Shown here one piece after another: positions 8,725 through 17,206 of a DNA stretch of 30,296 nt. The stretch is from an uncultured Pseudoxanthomonas sp. (GTDB taxonomy: Bacteria > Pseudomonadota > Gammaproteobacteria > Xanthomonadales > Xanthomonadaceae). Every line of letters begins with the position of its first letter. Within the stretch, counting starts at the first letter, position 1. Made by a program: the position numbers and the translations under genes. The notes beneath the pieces are model-generated. The model did no database searches. It was not told the DNA's origin and saw nothing but the letters and a program-made list of their open reading frames with translations. Location: contig CALJUL010000102.1 in the NCBI GenBank assembly GCA_937975725.1, forward strand, positions 1-30,296. The letters run 5' to 3'.

Positions 8725-8755
8725 AACGGGCCGCGATCGCGGCCCGTTTCCTTTT
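8725..8755 (+). terminator. Rho-independent terminator after pilQ
   Basis: A perfect 10-bp stem (AACGGGCCGC / GCGGCCCGTT) around a GATC loop, followed by TTTCCTTTT. It lies 24 bases past the pilQ stop and separates the pilus operon from the MoxR cluster. Confidence 0.88.
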
Positions 8756-8851
8756 GTCCCGAACCTGCCGCTGAACCGGCGGCGGGCGCCGTGCCTGGCG
8801 GGGGAACCCGCATGGCAAACTGCGGTCACAGGCACGCCGCACAGCCCTTGG

Positions 8852-9847
<996 letters not shown>

Positions 9848-9870
9848 CGGCCGCAGGGCGTGAGGCGGCC

Positions 9871-10754
9871 ATGAGCGAAGGCATCGTCCCCACTCTGAGC
9901 GAACTGGTCGCGCTGCGCGGCAGCGCCCGGCGCGGCGGCAGCGCGCGCCAGGGACGCCATTCCGCGGCGGGGCCGGCGGCCTCGCAACTGCGCGGCCGCG
10001 GCATGGAATACGCCGAGTCGCGCGAGTACGTCGCCGGCGACGACGTGCGCCACATCGATTGGCGCCTGACCGCGCGCAGCGGCCGCACCCACACCAAGCT
10101 GTTCCAGGCCGAGCGCGAACGCCTGACGCTGATCGTCGCCGACACCGCGCCGGCGCTGTATTTCGGCACGCGCGTGCGCTTCAAGTCGGTGCAGGCCGCG
10201 CGCGCGGGCGCGGTCGCGGCGTGGTCGGCGCTGCGCGAAGGCGACCGCCTGGCCTGCCTGCGCGGCAGCGCGGCCGAGCCGCCGGTGCCGCCGGCGTCCG
10301 GCACGCGCGGCGTGCTGCGGGTGCTGGACGCGCTGGCGCGCTGGTATGCGGCGCCGCCCGCCGACGACCTCGGCCTGGGGTTCGCGCTGGACCATGCCGC
10401 GCGCCTGCTGCGTCCCGGTTCGCGGCTGGTGGTGCTGGCCGATCCGCACAGCATCGCCGCGTTGCCGGAATCGCGCTGGCCGGCACTGGCGGCGCACCAC
10501 GACGTCGCGGTGGTGCTGCTGGTCGATCCGCTGGAAGCCGATCCGCCCCACGACCGCCTGCCGTCCGCCGGGTGGAACTGGACCTGGCCGCGCCTGCGCA
10601 GCGGCAGGCCTGGGAACAGGCGTTCCGCAAGCCCCTGGACGATGCGCTCGAACGCCTGCCGGCGCGCGGTGTGCGCGTGGGTGCGCTGGCCAGCGACGCG
10701 CCGAGCGATGCCTGGCTGCCGTTGCTGGGGCGCGCCCGGCCGCAGGTGGCGTGA
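9871..10754 (+). pseudogene. DUF58 protein, apparently broken by a one-base frameshift
   Basis: The DUF58 signature is clear in the first 230 codons: GRGMEYAESREYVAGDDVRH then IDWRLTARSGRTHTKLFQ (about 42-79). DUF58 proteins are partners of MoxR ATPases. Codon 230 ends at base 10560. After that the same frame turns into Arg/Trp-rich nonsense, while another frame gives the expected tail (VRRVELDLAAPAQRQAWEQ onward), ending in TGA at 10752-10754 in the usual overlap with the next gene. Adding one base around 10561-10565, for example a second G in CCGTCC, would restore a 294-residue protein of normal DUF58 length. This may be a real loss, a sequencing or assembly error, or, less likely, recoding. 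The start has GAGGCGG upstream. Confidence 0.85.
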
Positions 10755-11209
10755 TGACGATATTGGCGACGCTGGTGCTGCGCGACGTGCACGTGCCGCC
10801 TTCGCCGTCGTGGTGGCCGCCGGCGCCGGGCTGGTGGCTGGTGGCCGCTGCCGTCGCGCTGGTCGTGCTGGCCTTCGCAGGGCGTGCCTGGTGGCTGCGC
10901 CGTCGCCGCCGCGCGTGGACGACGTGGTTCGATGCCGCCGGACAAGACGCATCGCCCGCGGAACAGGTGGCGGCGATGTCGGAACGGCTGCGCCGCGCGG
11001 CGCGGCGCGCGGACCCGCAGGCCGACCGCCTGCAGGGCGAGGACTGGCTGAGCTTCCTCGACGGCCGGCAGGGGCATGCGTTCTCGCGGGGCCCGGGCCG
11101 CCTGCTGCTGGACGGCGGCTACCGGCGCGAAGTGGCGCCGGATGCATTGCGCGCGGCCACCGCCGTGGCGCGCGCGCGTTTCCTCGAATTGATGGCGGGA
11201 CGGCGATGA
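10754..11209 (+). CDS. DUF4381 family membrane protein
   Basis: A 151-residue protein starting in a TGATG overlap with DUF58. The N-terminus LRDVHVPPSPSWWPPAPGWW is the DUF4381 hallmark. It is followed by one membrane helix (about 27-46) and a basic stretch RRRRR, which suggests the C-terminal part is cytoplasmic. The rest is helical (AEQVAAMSERLRRAARRA) with GEDWLSFLDGR. The family is found with MoxR, DUF58 and VWA genes and its exact role is not known. It overlaps the next gene by 4 bases (ATGA). Confidence 0.85.
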   Translation: MTILATLVLRDVHVPPSPSWWPPAPGWWLVAAAVALVVLAFAGRAWWLRRRRRAWTTWFDAAGQDASPAEQVAAMSERLRRAARRADPQADRLQGEDWLSFLDGRQGHAFSRGPGRLLLDGGYRREVAPDALRAATAVARARFLELMAGRR

Positions 11210-12234
11210 ATCTGTCCTGGCCCACGCTGCAACTGCTGCACGACGGTTATGCCGGTTTCGCCTGGCCGTGGATGTGGCTGGCTTTTCCCTTGCCCTGGTT
11301 GGCACGCTGGCTGCTGCCGGCCGCGCGCGGCACGGCCGAGGCGTTGCGGGTGCCGTATGGCCGCCAACTCGACAGCATCGCGCAGCAGGGCGCGCGTCGG
11401 TCGCCGCGCCGCACCGCCGCGCTGGCGTGGCTGGCCTGGTTCCTGCTGTGCGCGGCCGCCGCGCGCCCGCAGCAGTTCGGCGAAGCGGTCGTGCCGCCGG
11501 CCAGCGGGCGCGACCTGATGCTGGCGGTGGACCTGTCCGGCAGCATGACCGAGGCGGACATGGAACTGGGCGGCGCGGTGGTGGAGCGGTTGACCGCGGC
11601 CAAGGCGGTGCTCGCCGACTTCCTCGACCGCCGCGAAGGCGACCGCGTCGGCCTGATCGTGTTCGGCCAGCGCGCCTACGCCATGACCCCGCTCACCCGC
11701 GACCTGCACAGCGTGCGCGAACAACTGCGCGACGCGGTGGCGGGCCTGGCCGGGCGCGAGACCGCCATCGGCGACGCCATCGCGCTGGCGGTGCGCCGCC
11801 TACGCACGCAGCAGGAAGGTCAGCGCGTGCTGATCCTGCTCACCGACGGCGTCAATTCGGCCGGTGCACTGACGCCGGAGAAGGCCGCCGAACTGGCGAA
11901 GGAAGAGCGCGTGCGCATCCACGCCATCGCCTTCGGCAGCGACGGCGGCATGATGAGCGTGTTCGGCATTCCCCTGCCGATGCCGTCCAGCGGCGCGGAC
12001 GCGATCGACGAAGCCACCCTGCGCGCGGTGGCGAAGACGACCGGCGGGCGCTTCTACCGTGCGCGCGACACCCGCGAGCTGGCCGGCATCTATGCCGAAC
12101 TCGACCGGCTCGAGCCGGTGGAGGAGCCGGGCGAAGCGGTGCGCCCGCGGGTCGAGCGCTATGCCTGGCCCCTGCTGGGCGCGCTCGGCGCCGCGCTGCT
12201 GGCCTTCGCCTGGCCGCGGAGGCGCACCGCATGA
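11206..12234 (+). CDS. VWA-domain membrane protein (BatA-like)
   Basis: A 342-residue inner-membrane protein. Two membrane helices lie near the N-terminus (about 20-38 and 71-87), a VWA domain spans about 103-300, and a last helix is at about 319-336. The metal site (MIDAS) is complete: DLSGS (D109, S111, S113), Thr at about 186 in GRETAIGDA, and TDG at 213-215. An intact MIDAS implies divalent-metal-dependent binding of a partner. It overlaps its neighbours by 4 bases on both sides. In Bat (Bacteroides aerotolerance)-type operons, BatA and BatB VWA proteins form membrane complexes with BatD and a TPR protein. Confidence 0.9.
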   Translation: MNLSWPTLQLLHDGYAGFAWPWMWLAFPLPWLARWLLPAARGTAEALRVPYGRQLDSIAQQGARRSPRRTAALAWLAWFLLCAAAARPQQFGEAVVPPASGRDLMLAVDLSGSMTEADMELGGAVVERLTAAKAVLADFLDRREGDRVGLIVFGQRAYAMTPLTRDLHSVREQLRDAVAGLAGRETAIGDAIALAVRRLRTQQEGQRVLILLTDGVNSAGALTPEKAAELAKEERVRIHAIAFGSDGGMMSVFGIPLPMPSSGADAIDEATLRAVAKTTGGRFYRARDTRELAGIYAELDRLEPVEEPGEAVRPRVERYAWPLLGALGAALLAFAWPRRRTA

Positions 12235-14021
12235 GCGGTTGGGAAGACCTGCATTTCCTGCGTCCGCATATGTTGTGGGCGCTGCTCGCGCTGCCGCTGC
12301 TGGCGTGGGCCTGGCGCGCGCGGCGGCAGCGGTCCAGCGCCTGGCGCGGGCGCGTCGATCCGCACCTGCTTCCGCACCTGCTGGCGAAGGGCGGCACCGC
12401 ATCCTGGCGCGGGCCTGCCGTCGCGGCCGCGGCGTTCGCCCTGGCCGTGCTGGCGCTGGCGGGGCCGAGCTGGCGCCAGGGCGAACAGCCGCTGTGGCAA
12501 TCGAAGGCGCCGCTGGTCGTCGTGCTCGACCTGTCGCAGCGCATCGGCGCCGCCGACCTGCCGCCGTCGCGGCTGTTGCAGGCGCGCGCCAAGCTGGCGC
12601 GGTTGCTGCAAGCGCGCAGCGGCGGGCAGGTCGCGCTGGTGGCCTACGCCGACGACGCCTTCACCGTCGCGCCGCTGACGCAGGACAACGCCAACGTCGC
12701 GCTCTATCTGGACGACCTGTCGCCGGAGGTCATGCCGGTGGATGGGCAGCGCGCCGACCGCGGCATCGCCTGGGCGTCCCGCCTGCTGCAACAGGCGAAA
12801 TCCAGCCAGGGCGACATCCTGCTGCTGACCGACCGCGCCGATGCCGCCGCGCGCGCCGCGGCCGCGAAGGCGCGCGCGCAGGGCTACCGGGTGTCGGTGC
12901 TGGGGCTGGGCACGGCGGCCGGTGCGGCCTATCAGGGCGCGGACGGTGCGATCGGCCATGCGGCGCTGGACGCGGCCTCGCTGCGTGCGCTGGCGTCGGC
13001 CGGCGGCGGGCAGTACCGCACGCTTTCGGCCGGCGATGGCGATCTGGAAGCGTTGGGTGTGCTGCTGCCCGCGCAGGCGGAGGCCGCCGGTCCGCAGGGC
13101 GGCACCAGGACGTGGCGCGACGAGGGCTACTGGCTGCTGCCGCCGCTGATGCTGCTGGGGCTGCTTGCTTTCCGCCGCGGCGTGATGGCGGTGGCGGCGT
13201 TGGGCCTGCTGCTGCCGCTGGCGTCGCCGGCGCACGCCGCCGGCGCGGACTGGTGGCAGCGCGCGGACCAGCGGCAGCAGGCGCGGATCGAACAGGGCGT
13301 GGCAGCGTACCGGCAGGGCGATTTCGCCGTCGCCGAACAGGCCTTCGCCGGCATCGACACCGCCGAGGGCTGGTACAACCTGGGCAACGCGCTGGCCAAG
13401 CAGCAGCGCTACGACGACGCCATCGCCGCCTACGATCGCGCGCTGCGGCGGCAGCCCGGGATGGAGGACGCCATCGCCAACCGCAAGGCCGTCGATGCCG
13501 CGCGCAAGCGGCCGCCGTCCGGCGACGGACAAGGCAGGCAGGGGCAGCAGGGGCAGCAGGGGCAGCAGGGCAAGCAGGATCCGCAGAGTCCGCAAGGCCG
13601 GCAGAACCCGCAGGATCAACAGCAGAATCGACAGGGCCGGCAATCGCAGCAGGACGCGCAGGATCCGCAGAACCCGCAGGCGCCCGCATCGCCGCCGCGG
13701 CAGGACACGCCGCCGTCCTCCGCACCGGACACCGCCAAGCCCGGCACGCCGCCCCCGTCTTCCCCGGCTGATACTGCGCAGCAATCCGAGGCCGACGCCG
13801 CCCAGCGCGAACGCATGCGCCAGGCGATGGCGCAGCAGGCGGCCAACGGTGCGCAGCGCCCGCCGCAGGACGGCGCGGCGGTGGCGGCGGAAACCCCCGA
13901 GCAGCGCGAGCGCCGCCAGGCCGTGGACGCATGGCTCAAGCGCGTGCCGGACGAACCGGGTTCATTGTTGAAGGCGAAGTTCCGGCTGGAACACGAACGC
14001 CGCCAGAGGGAGGGACGATGA
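12231..14021 (+). CDS. VWA-TPR fusion membrane protein (BatB/BatC-like)
   Basis: A 596-residue protein that joins parts often found as separate BatB and BatC proteins. The order is membrane helices at about 13-29 and 61-78, a VWA domain (about 92-280), helices at about 300-334, TPR repeats (about 350-425), then a long Gln/Gly/Pro-rich linker (about 427-560) and a charged C-terminal end. The first MIDAS motif reads DLSQR (100-104) instead of DxSxS, and the expected Thr region is GQRADRGIAWA, so metal binding looks lost; TDRAD near 200 remains. The TPR part probably lies in the periplasm and recruits partners. Starts in an ATGA overlap. Confidence 0.88.
   Translation: MSGWEDLHFLRPHMLWALLALPLLAWAWRARRQRSSAWRGRVDPHLLPHLLAKGGTASWRGPAVAAAAFALAVLALAGPSWRQGEQPLWQSKAPLVVVLDLSQRIGAADLPPSRLLQARAKLARLLQARSGGQVALVAYADDAFTVAPLTQDNANVALYLDDLSPEVMPVDGQRADRGIAWASRLLQQAKSSQGDILLLTDRADAAARAAAAKARAQGYRVSVLGLGTAAGAAYQGADGAIGHAALDAASLRALASAGGGQYRTLSAGDGDLEALGVLLPAQAEAAGPQGGTRTWRDEGYWLLPPLMLLGLLAFRRGVMAVAALGLLLPLASPAHAAGADWWQRADQRQQARIEQGVAAYRQGDFAVAEQAFAGIDTAEGWYNLGNALAKQQRYDDAIAAYDRALRRQPGMEDAIANRKAVDAARKRPPSGDGQGRQGQQGQQGQQGKQDPQSPQGRQNPQDQQQNRQGRQSQQDAQDPQNPQAPASPPRQDTPPSSAPDTAKPGTPPPSSPADTAQQSEADAAQRERMRQAMAQQAANGAQRPPQDGAAVAAETPEQRERRQAVDAWLKRVPDEPGSLLKAKFRLEHERRQREGR
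13542..13568 (+). repeat. In-frame 9-bp tandem repeat, three copies
   Basis: Three exact copies of GGGCAGCAG encode Gly-Gln-Gln units at residues 438-446 of the VWA-TPR protein. A degenerate copy follows. The array is a likely site of length change between strains. Confidence 0.85.
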
Positions 14022-15706
14022 AGCGCATCGTTGCGATCGTGTCGTGCGCGCTGCTGCTGTGGCCGCTGTCGCTGCTCGCCGCCGCGCGCGCGTGGCTGGA
14101 GCAGCCGCAGGTGGCCCTGGGGCAGGCGGTCACCCTGAACGTGGAGACGGACGCTGCGGCCGCCACGCCCGACCTGACCCCGCTGCTGCGCGACTTCGAA
14201 GTGGAAGGCCAGTCCGACAGCCGCAGCGTGCAACTGGTCAACGGCCGCATGAGCGCGCGCACCACCTTCTCGATGACCCTGCGCCCCCGCCGCGCCGGCA
14301 CGCTGGCGATCCCGGCCTTGCAGGTGGGCGCCGAACGCACCGTGCCGCTGGCGCTGGAGGTGACCGCCACCGACACGGCCCGGGCCGCCGCCCGCGGGCT
14401 GGTCTTCGTCGAGACCGAGGTGGACGACGCCAGCCCCTACGTGCAGCAGTCGGTCGGCGTCACCGTGCGCCTGTACTACGCCGTGCCACTGGTGTCCGGC
14501 CAACTCGACCTGGACCCGCCCGACGGCGCGCTGCTGCAGCGCGTGGGCGAGATCACCCAGTCCAGCCGCGAGATCGACGGCCGCCGCTACAACACCGCCG
14601 AGCGCCGCTTCCTGCTGGTGCCCGAGCGCAGCGGCCCGCTGGTCCTACCGGGTGCGCGCTTCCAGGGGCGCGGTGCGGGCGGCTGGATGGACGACCTGCT
14701 GGGCGGCAACAGCCGCGAGGTCGACATCGCCGGCGCGCCGCGCACGTTGCAGGTGCGCGCGCAGCCGGCGAACGCACCGCAGCCGTGGCTGCCGGTGCGC
14801 GACCTGCGCCTGCGCTACGCCGGCGCGCCACAGCGGCTGCGCGCGGGCGAGGCGGCGGCGTTCACCATCGAGGCCGTTGCCACCGGCGCCACCCAGGCCC
14901 AACTGCCGGAACTGCCCACGCCTTCGATCCCGGGCGCGCAGGTCTTCGCCGAGCCTGCGCAGTACGACGAGACCTTCGCTGGCGGCACGCCGCAGGTGAA
15001 GCTGACGCGCCGCTATTCCGTGGTGCCGGCGCAGCCGGGGCGGCTGGTGGTGCCCGGCATCGCCATGGGCTGGTGGGACGTGCGCGCCGGCGCGGCGAAG
15101 ACCGCCTCGCTGCCGGACCTGGCGCTGCCGGTATTGGCGGGCAGCGGCAACACCGCGGCCACGGCCGCCGATACGGGCGCGGCGGCGGTCCCGGCGACCG
15201 CGGATGTTGCGGCCAGCGACGATGACATCTTCGCGCCGCGCGGCGACCGCAACCTGCCGGCGCACCTGTGGCCCTGGATCGCGGCCGGCTTCGCGCTGTT
15301 GTGGCTGGCGACGCTGGTGTGGGGGCTAACGAAGCGCGCGGTGCCTGCGCGCGCCGCGTCGGGAGCGTCCGGGCCGGCGGGCGCTACGGTGCCTTCCGCG
15401 CCCGCCGGCACGCATTCGATGGCCGACCTCAAGCGCGCGCTCGATGCCGGCGACCTGGACGACATCGAAGCCGCGCTGTGCGGACTGGCGCGGCCGCCGG
15501 CCACGGACCTGGACGAGGTGCAGCACCGGTTGTCCTCGCCCGCGCAGCGCGATGCGGTCGATGCGCTGCGCCGCGCGCGCTGGGCCGGCGGCGACGCCGC
15601 CGCGGCCCGGCAGCGACTGCGCGAAGCGTTCCGCGGCGGTCCGGCCTGGCACGGCGAACGCGCTGCGGGAGCTTCCGAACCGCTGCCACCGCTCTATCCC
15701 CGCTAG
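14018..15706 (+). CDS. BatD-like protein
   Basis: A 562-residue membrane-anchored periplasmic protein. It has a signal peptide (about 1-23), then repeated beta-sandwich segments with BatD-type patterns: the start of the mature protein AWLEQPQVALGQAVTLNVET, the TTFSMTLRPRRAGTLAIPAL block, and SPYVQQSVGVTVRLYY at about 147. One membrane helix (about 418-438) leads to a short Ala/Arg-rich cytoplasmic tail. BatD works with the VWA proteins encoded upstream. Ribosome site GGGAGGGA lies just before the ATG, which overlaps the previous stop. It closes the six-gene MoxR cluster. Confidence 0.88.
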   Translation: MKRIVAIVSCALLLWPLSLLAAARAWLEQPQVALGQAVTLNVETDAAAATPDLTPLLRDFEVEGQSDSRSVQLVNGRMSARTTFSMTLRPRRAGTLAIPALQVGAERTVPLALEVTATDTARAAARGLVFVETEVDDASPYVQQSVGVTVRLYYAVPLVSGQLDLDPPDGALLQRVGEITQSSREIDGRRYNTAERRFLLVPERSGPLVLPGARFQGRGAGGWMDDLLGGNSREVDIAGAPRTLQVRAQPANAPQPWLPVRDLRLRYAGAPQRLRAGEAAAFTIEAVATGATQAQLPELPTPSIPGAQVFAEPAQYDETFAGGTPQVKLTRRYSVVPAQPGRLVVPGIAMGWWDVRAGAAKTASLPDLALPVLAGSGNTAATAADTGAAAVPATADVAASDDDIFAPRGDRNLPAHLWPWIAAGFALLWLATLVWGLTKRAVPARAASGASGPAGATVPSAPAGTHSMADLKRALDAGDLDDIEAALCGLARPPATDLDEVQHRLSSPAQRDAVDALRRARWAGGDAAAARQRLREAFRGGPAWHGERAAGASEPLPPLYPR

Positions 15707-15787
15707 CCGCACGGCCGCCCGCCGCGCGGGAAGCGGGCGCGCGCGGTTTGCTAAGCTGCGCGCTTTCGCGCACGACAGGACCCGCCC

Positions 15788-17107
15788 ATGACCGAAGCCC
15801 CGACCGCTGGCACGTCCAAGCTGCCGCTGCACTGGAAGATGGCCATCGGCTTCGGCCTCGGCCTGCTGGTGGGGCTGATCGTGCACGCCACCGGCAGCGG
15901 CGAGGCCGGCTGGGTGGCGGGCGTGACGAAGTACGTCACCACGCCCTTCACCAAGATCTTCCTCAACCTGATCTTCATGCTGATCGTGCCGCTGCTGTTC
16001 TCGGCGCTGGTGGTCGGCATCGCCGAGATGGGCGACATCCGCGCGCTGGGCCGGATCGGCTGGAAGACCCTGGCCTACACGGTGCTGCTGTCGGCGGTGG
16101 CGGTGCTGCTGGGCCTGGTGCTGGTCAACGTGCTGAAGCCCGGCGCGGGCGTGGACACCGGGCTGGCGCAGCAACTGATCGCCGAGAATGCCGAGCGCAC
16201 CAAGGAGATCGTCGCCAGCGTCGGTTCGCAGCCCTCCGGGCTGGACATGCTGCTGTCGATCGTGCCGGACAACGTGATCGGCGCGGCGTCCAGTAACGCC
16301 GCCATCCTCTCGCTGATGTTCTTCGCGGTGATGTTCGGCGTGGGCCTGGTGCTGACGCCTTCGAAGAACACCGACGTGCTCAAGCGCGGCATCGAGGGCG
16401 TGTTCGAGATCTCGATGACGCTGATCGGGCTGGTTATCCGCCTGGCGCCGTACGCGGTGGCCTGCTTCATGTTCAACCTGGCGGCCATCTTCGGCTTCGA
16501 GCTGCTGGTGCGGCTGGGCGCCTACGTGGGCGTGGTGGTGCTGGCGCTGGCGCTGCACCTGCTGGTGAGCTACTCGGTGGCGCTGAAGCTGGCCGGGTAT
16601 TCGCCGATGCGGTTCTTCCGCGGCGCGCAGGAGGCCATGGTGATGGCGTTCTCCACCGCTTCCAGCAACGCCACCCTGCCCACCGCGCTGCGCGTGGCCG
16701 ACGAGAAGCTGGGCCTGCCGCGCACGGTGTCGCGCTTCGTGTTGACCGTGGGCGCCACCGCCAACCAGAACGGCACCGCGCTGTTCGAGGGCGTGACGGT
16801 GATCTTCCTGGCGCAGTTCTTCGGCGTGGATCTGTCGCTGGGGCAGCAGTTCACGGTGATGCTGGTGTGCATCCTCGGCGGCATCGGCACCGCCGGCGTG
16901 CCGTCCGGCTCGCTGCCGGTGGTGGCGCTGATCTGCGCCATGGTGGGGGTGAACCCGGTCGGCATCGGCCTGATCCTGGGCGTCAACCACTTCCTGGACA
17001 TGTGCCGCACCACCCTCAACGTCACCGGCGACCTGGCCCTGGCTAGCCTGGTGGCCAAGGGCGAGCGCGCCGACGTCGTGCTGCCGGGCAACGACGAGCG
17101 GGGCTAG
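15788..17107 (+). CDS. Dicarboxylate/amino acid:cation symporter (DAACS family)
   Basis: A 439-residue polytopic inner-membrane transporter of the GltP/DctA fold, expected to import a dicarboxylate or acidic amino acid with Na+ or H+. Family motifs are visible: VPLLFSALVVGIAEMGD, AFSTASSNATLP (hairpin 1), GATANQNGTALFEG (TM7), GGIGTAGVPSGSLP (hairpin 2) and NHFLDMCRTTLNVTGD (TM8). The binding residues Asp, Arg, Asn and Asp of TM8 are kept, but NMDGT is NQNGT and the usual first Asp of TM8 is Asn. The substrate cannot be read from sequence. AGGA at 15777-15780 may serve as the ribosome site. Confidence 0.9.
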   Translation: MTEAPTAGTSKLPLHWKMAIGFGLGLLVGLIVHATGSGEAGWVAGVTKYVTTPFTKIFLNLIFMLIVPLLFSALVVGIAEMGDIRALGRIGWKTLAYTVLLSAVAVLLGLVLVNVLKPGAGVDTGLAQQLIAENAERTKEIVASVGSQPSGLDMLLSIVPDNVIGAASSNAAILSLMFFAVMFGVGLVLTPSKNTDVLKRGIEGVFEISMTLIGLVIRLAPYAVACFMFNLAAIFGFELLVRLGAYVGVVVLALALHLLVSYSVALKLAGYSPMRFFRGAQEAMVMAFSTASSNATLPTALRVADEKLGLPRTVSRFVLTVGATANQNGTALFEGVTVIFLAQFFGVDLSLGQQFTVMLVCILGGIGTAGVPSGSLPVVALICAMVGVNPVGIGLILGVNHFLDMCRTTLNVTGDLALASLVAKGERADVVLPGNDERG

Positions 17108-17206
17108 CACCGCGGCGGCGCGGCCGCAACCGCGACAGCGGGGGCGGGGGGTGGGACAATGGGCGGCCCGCAGCCCGCCGGGCGCAGCCCCTCCTGCCGA
17201 TTCCCC

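Noticed and set aside
13542..13568. Short tandem repeats as a possible CRISPR or regulatory array
   Set aside because: The units are 9 bp, contiguous and in frame (Gly-Gln-Gln), so this is protein low complexity with no spacers.
17108..17206. Promoter in front of transketolase (GACAAT at 17154-17159)
   Set aside because: A lone -10-like hexamer without a -35 partner in very GC-rich DNA is not enough to call.
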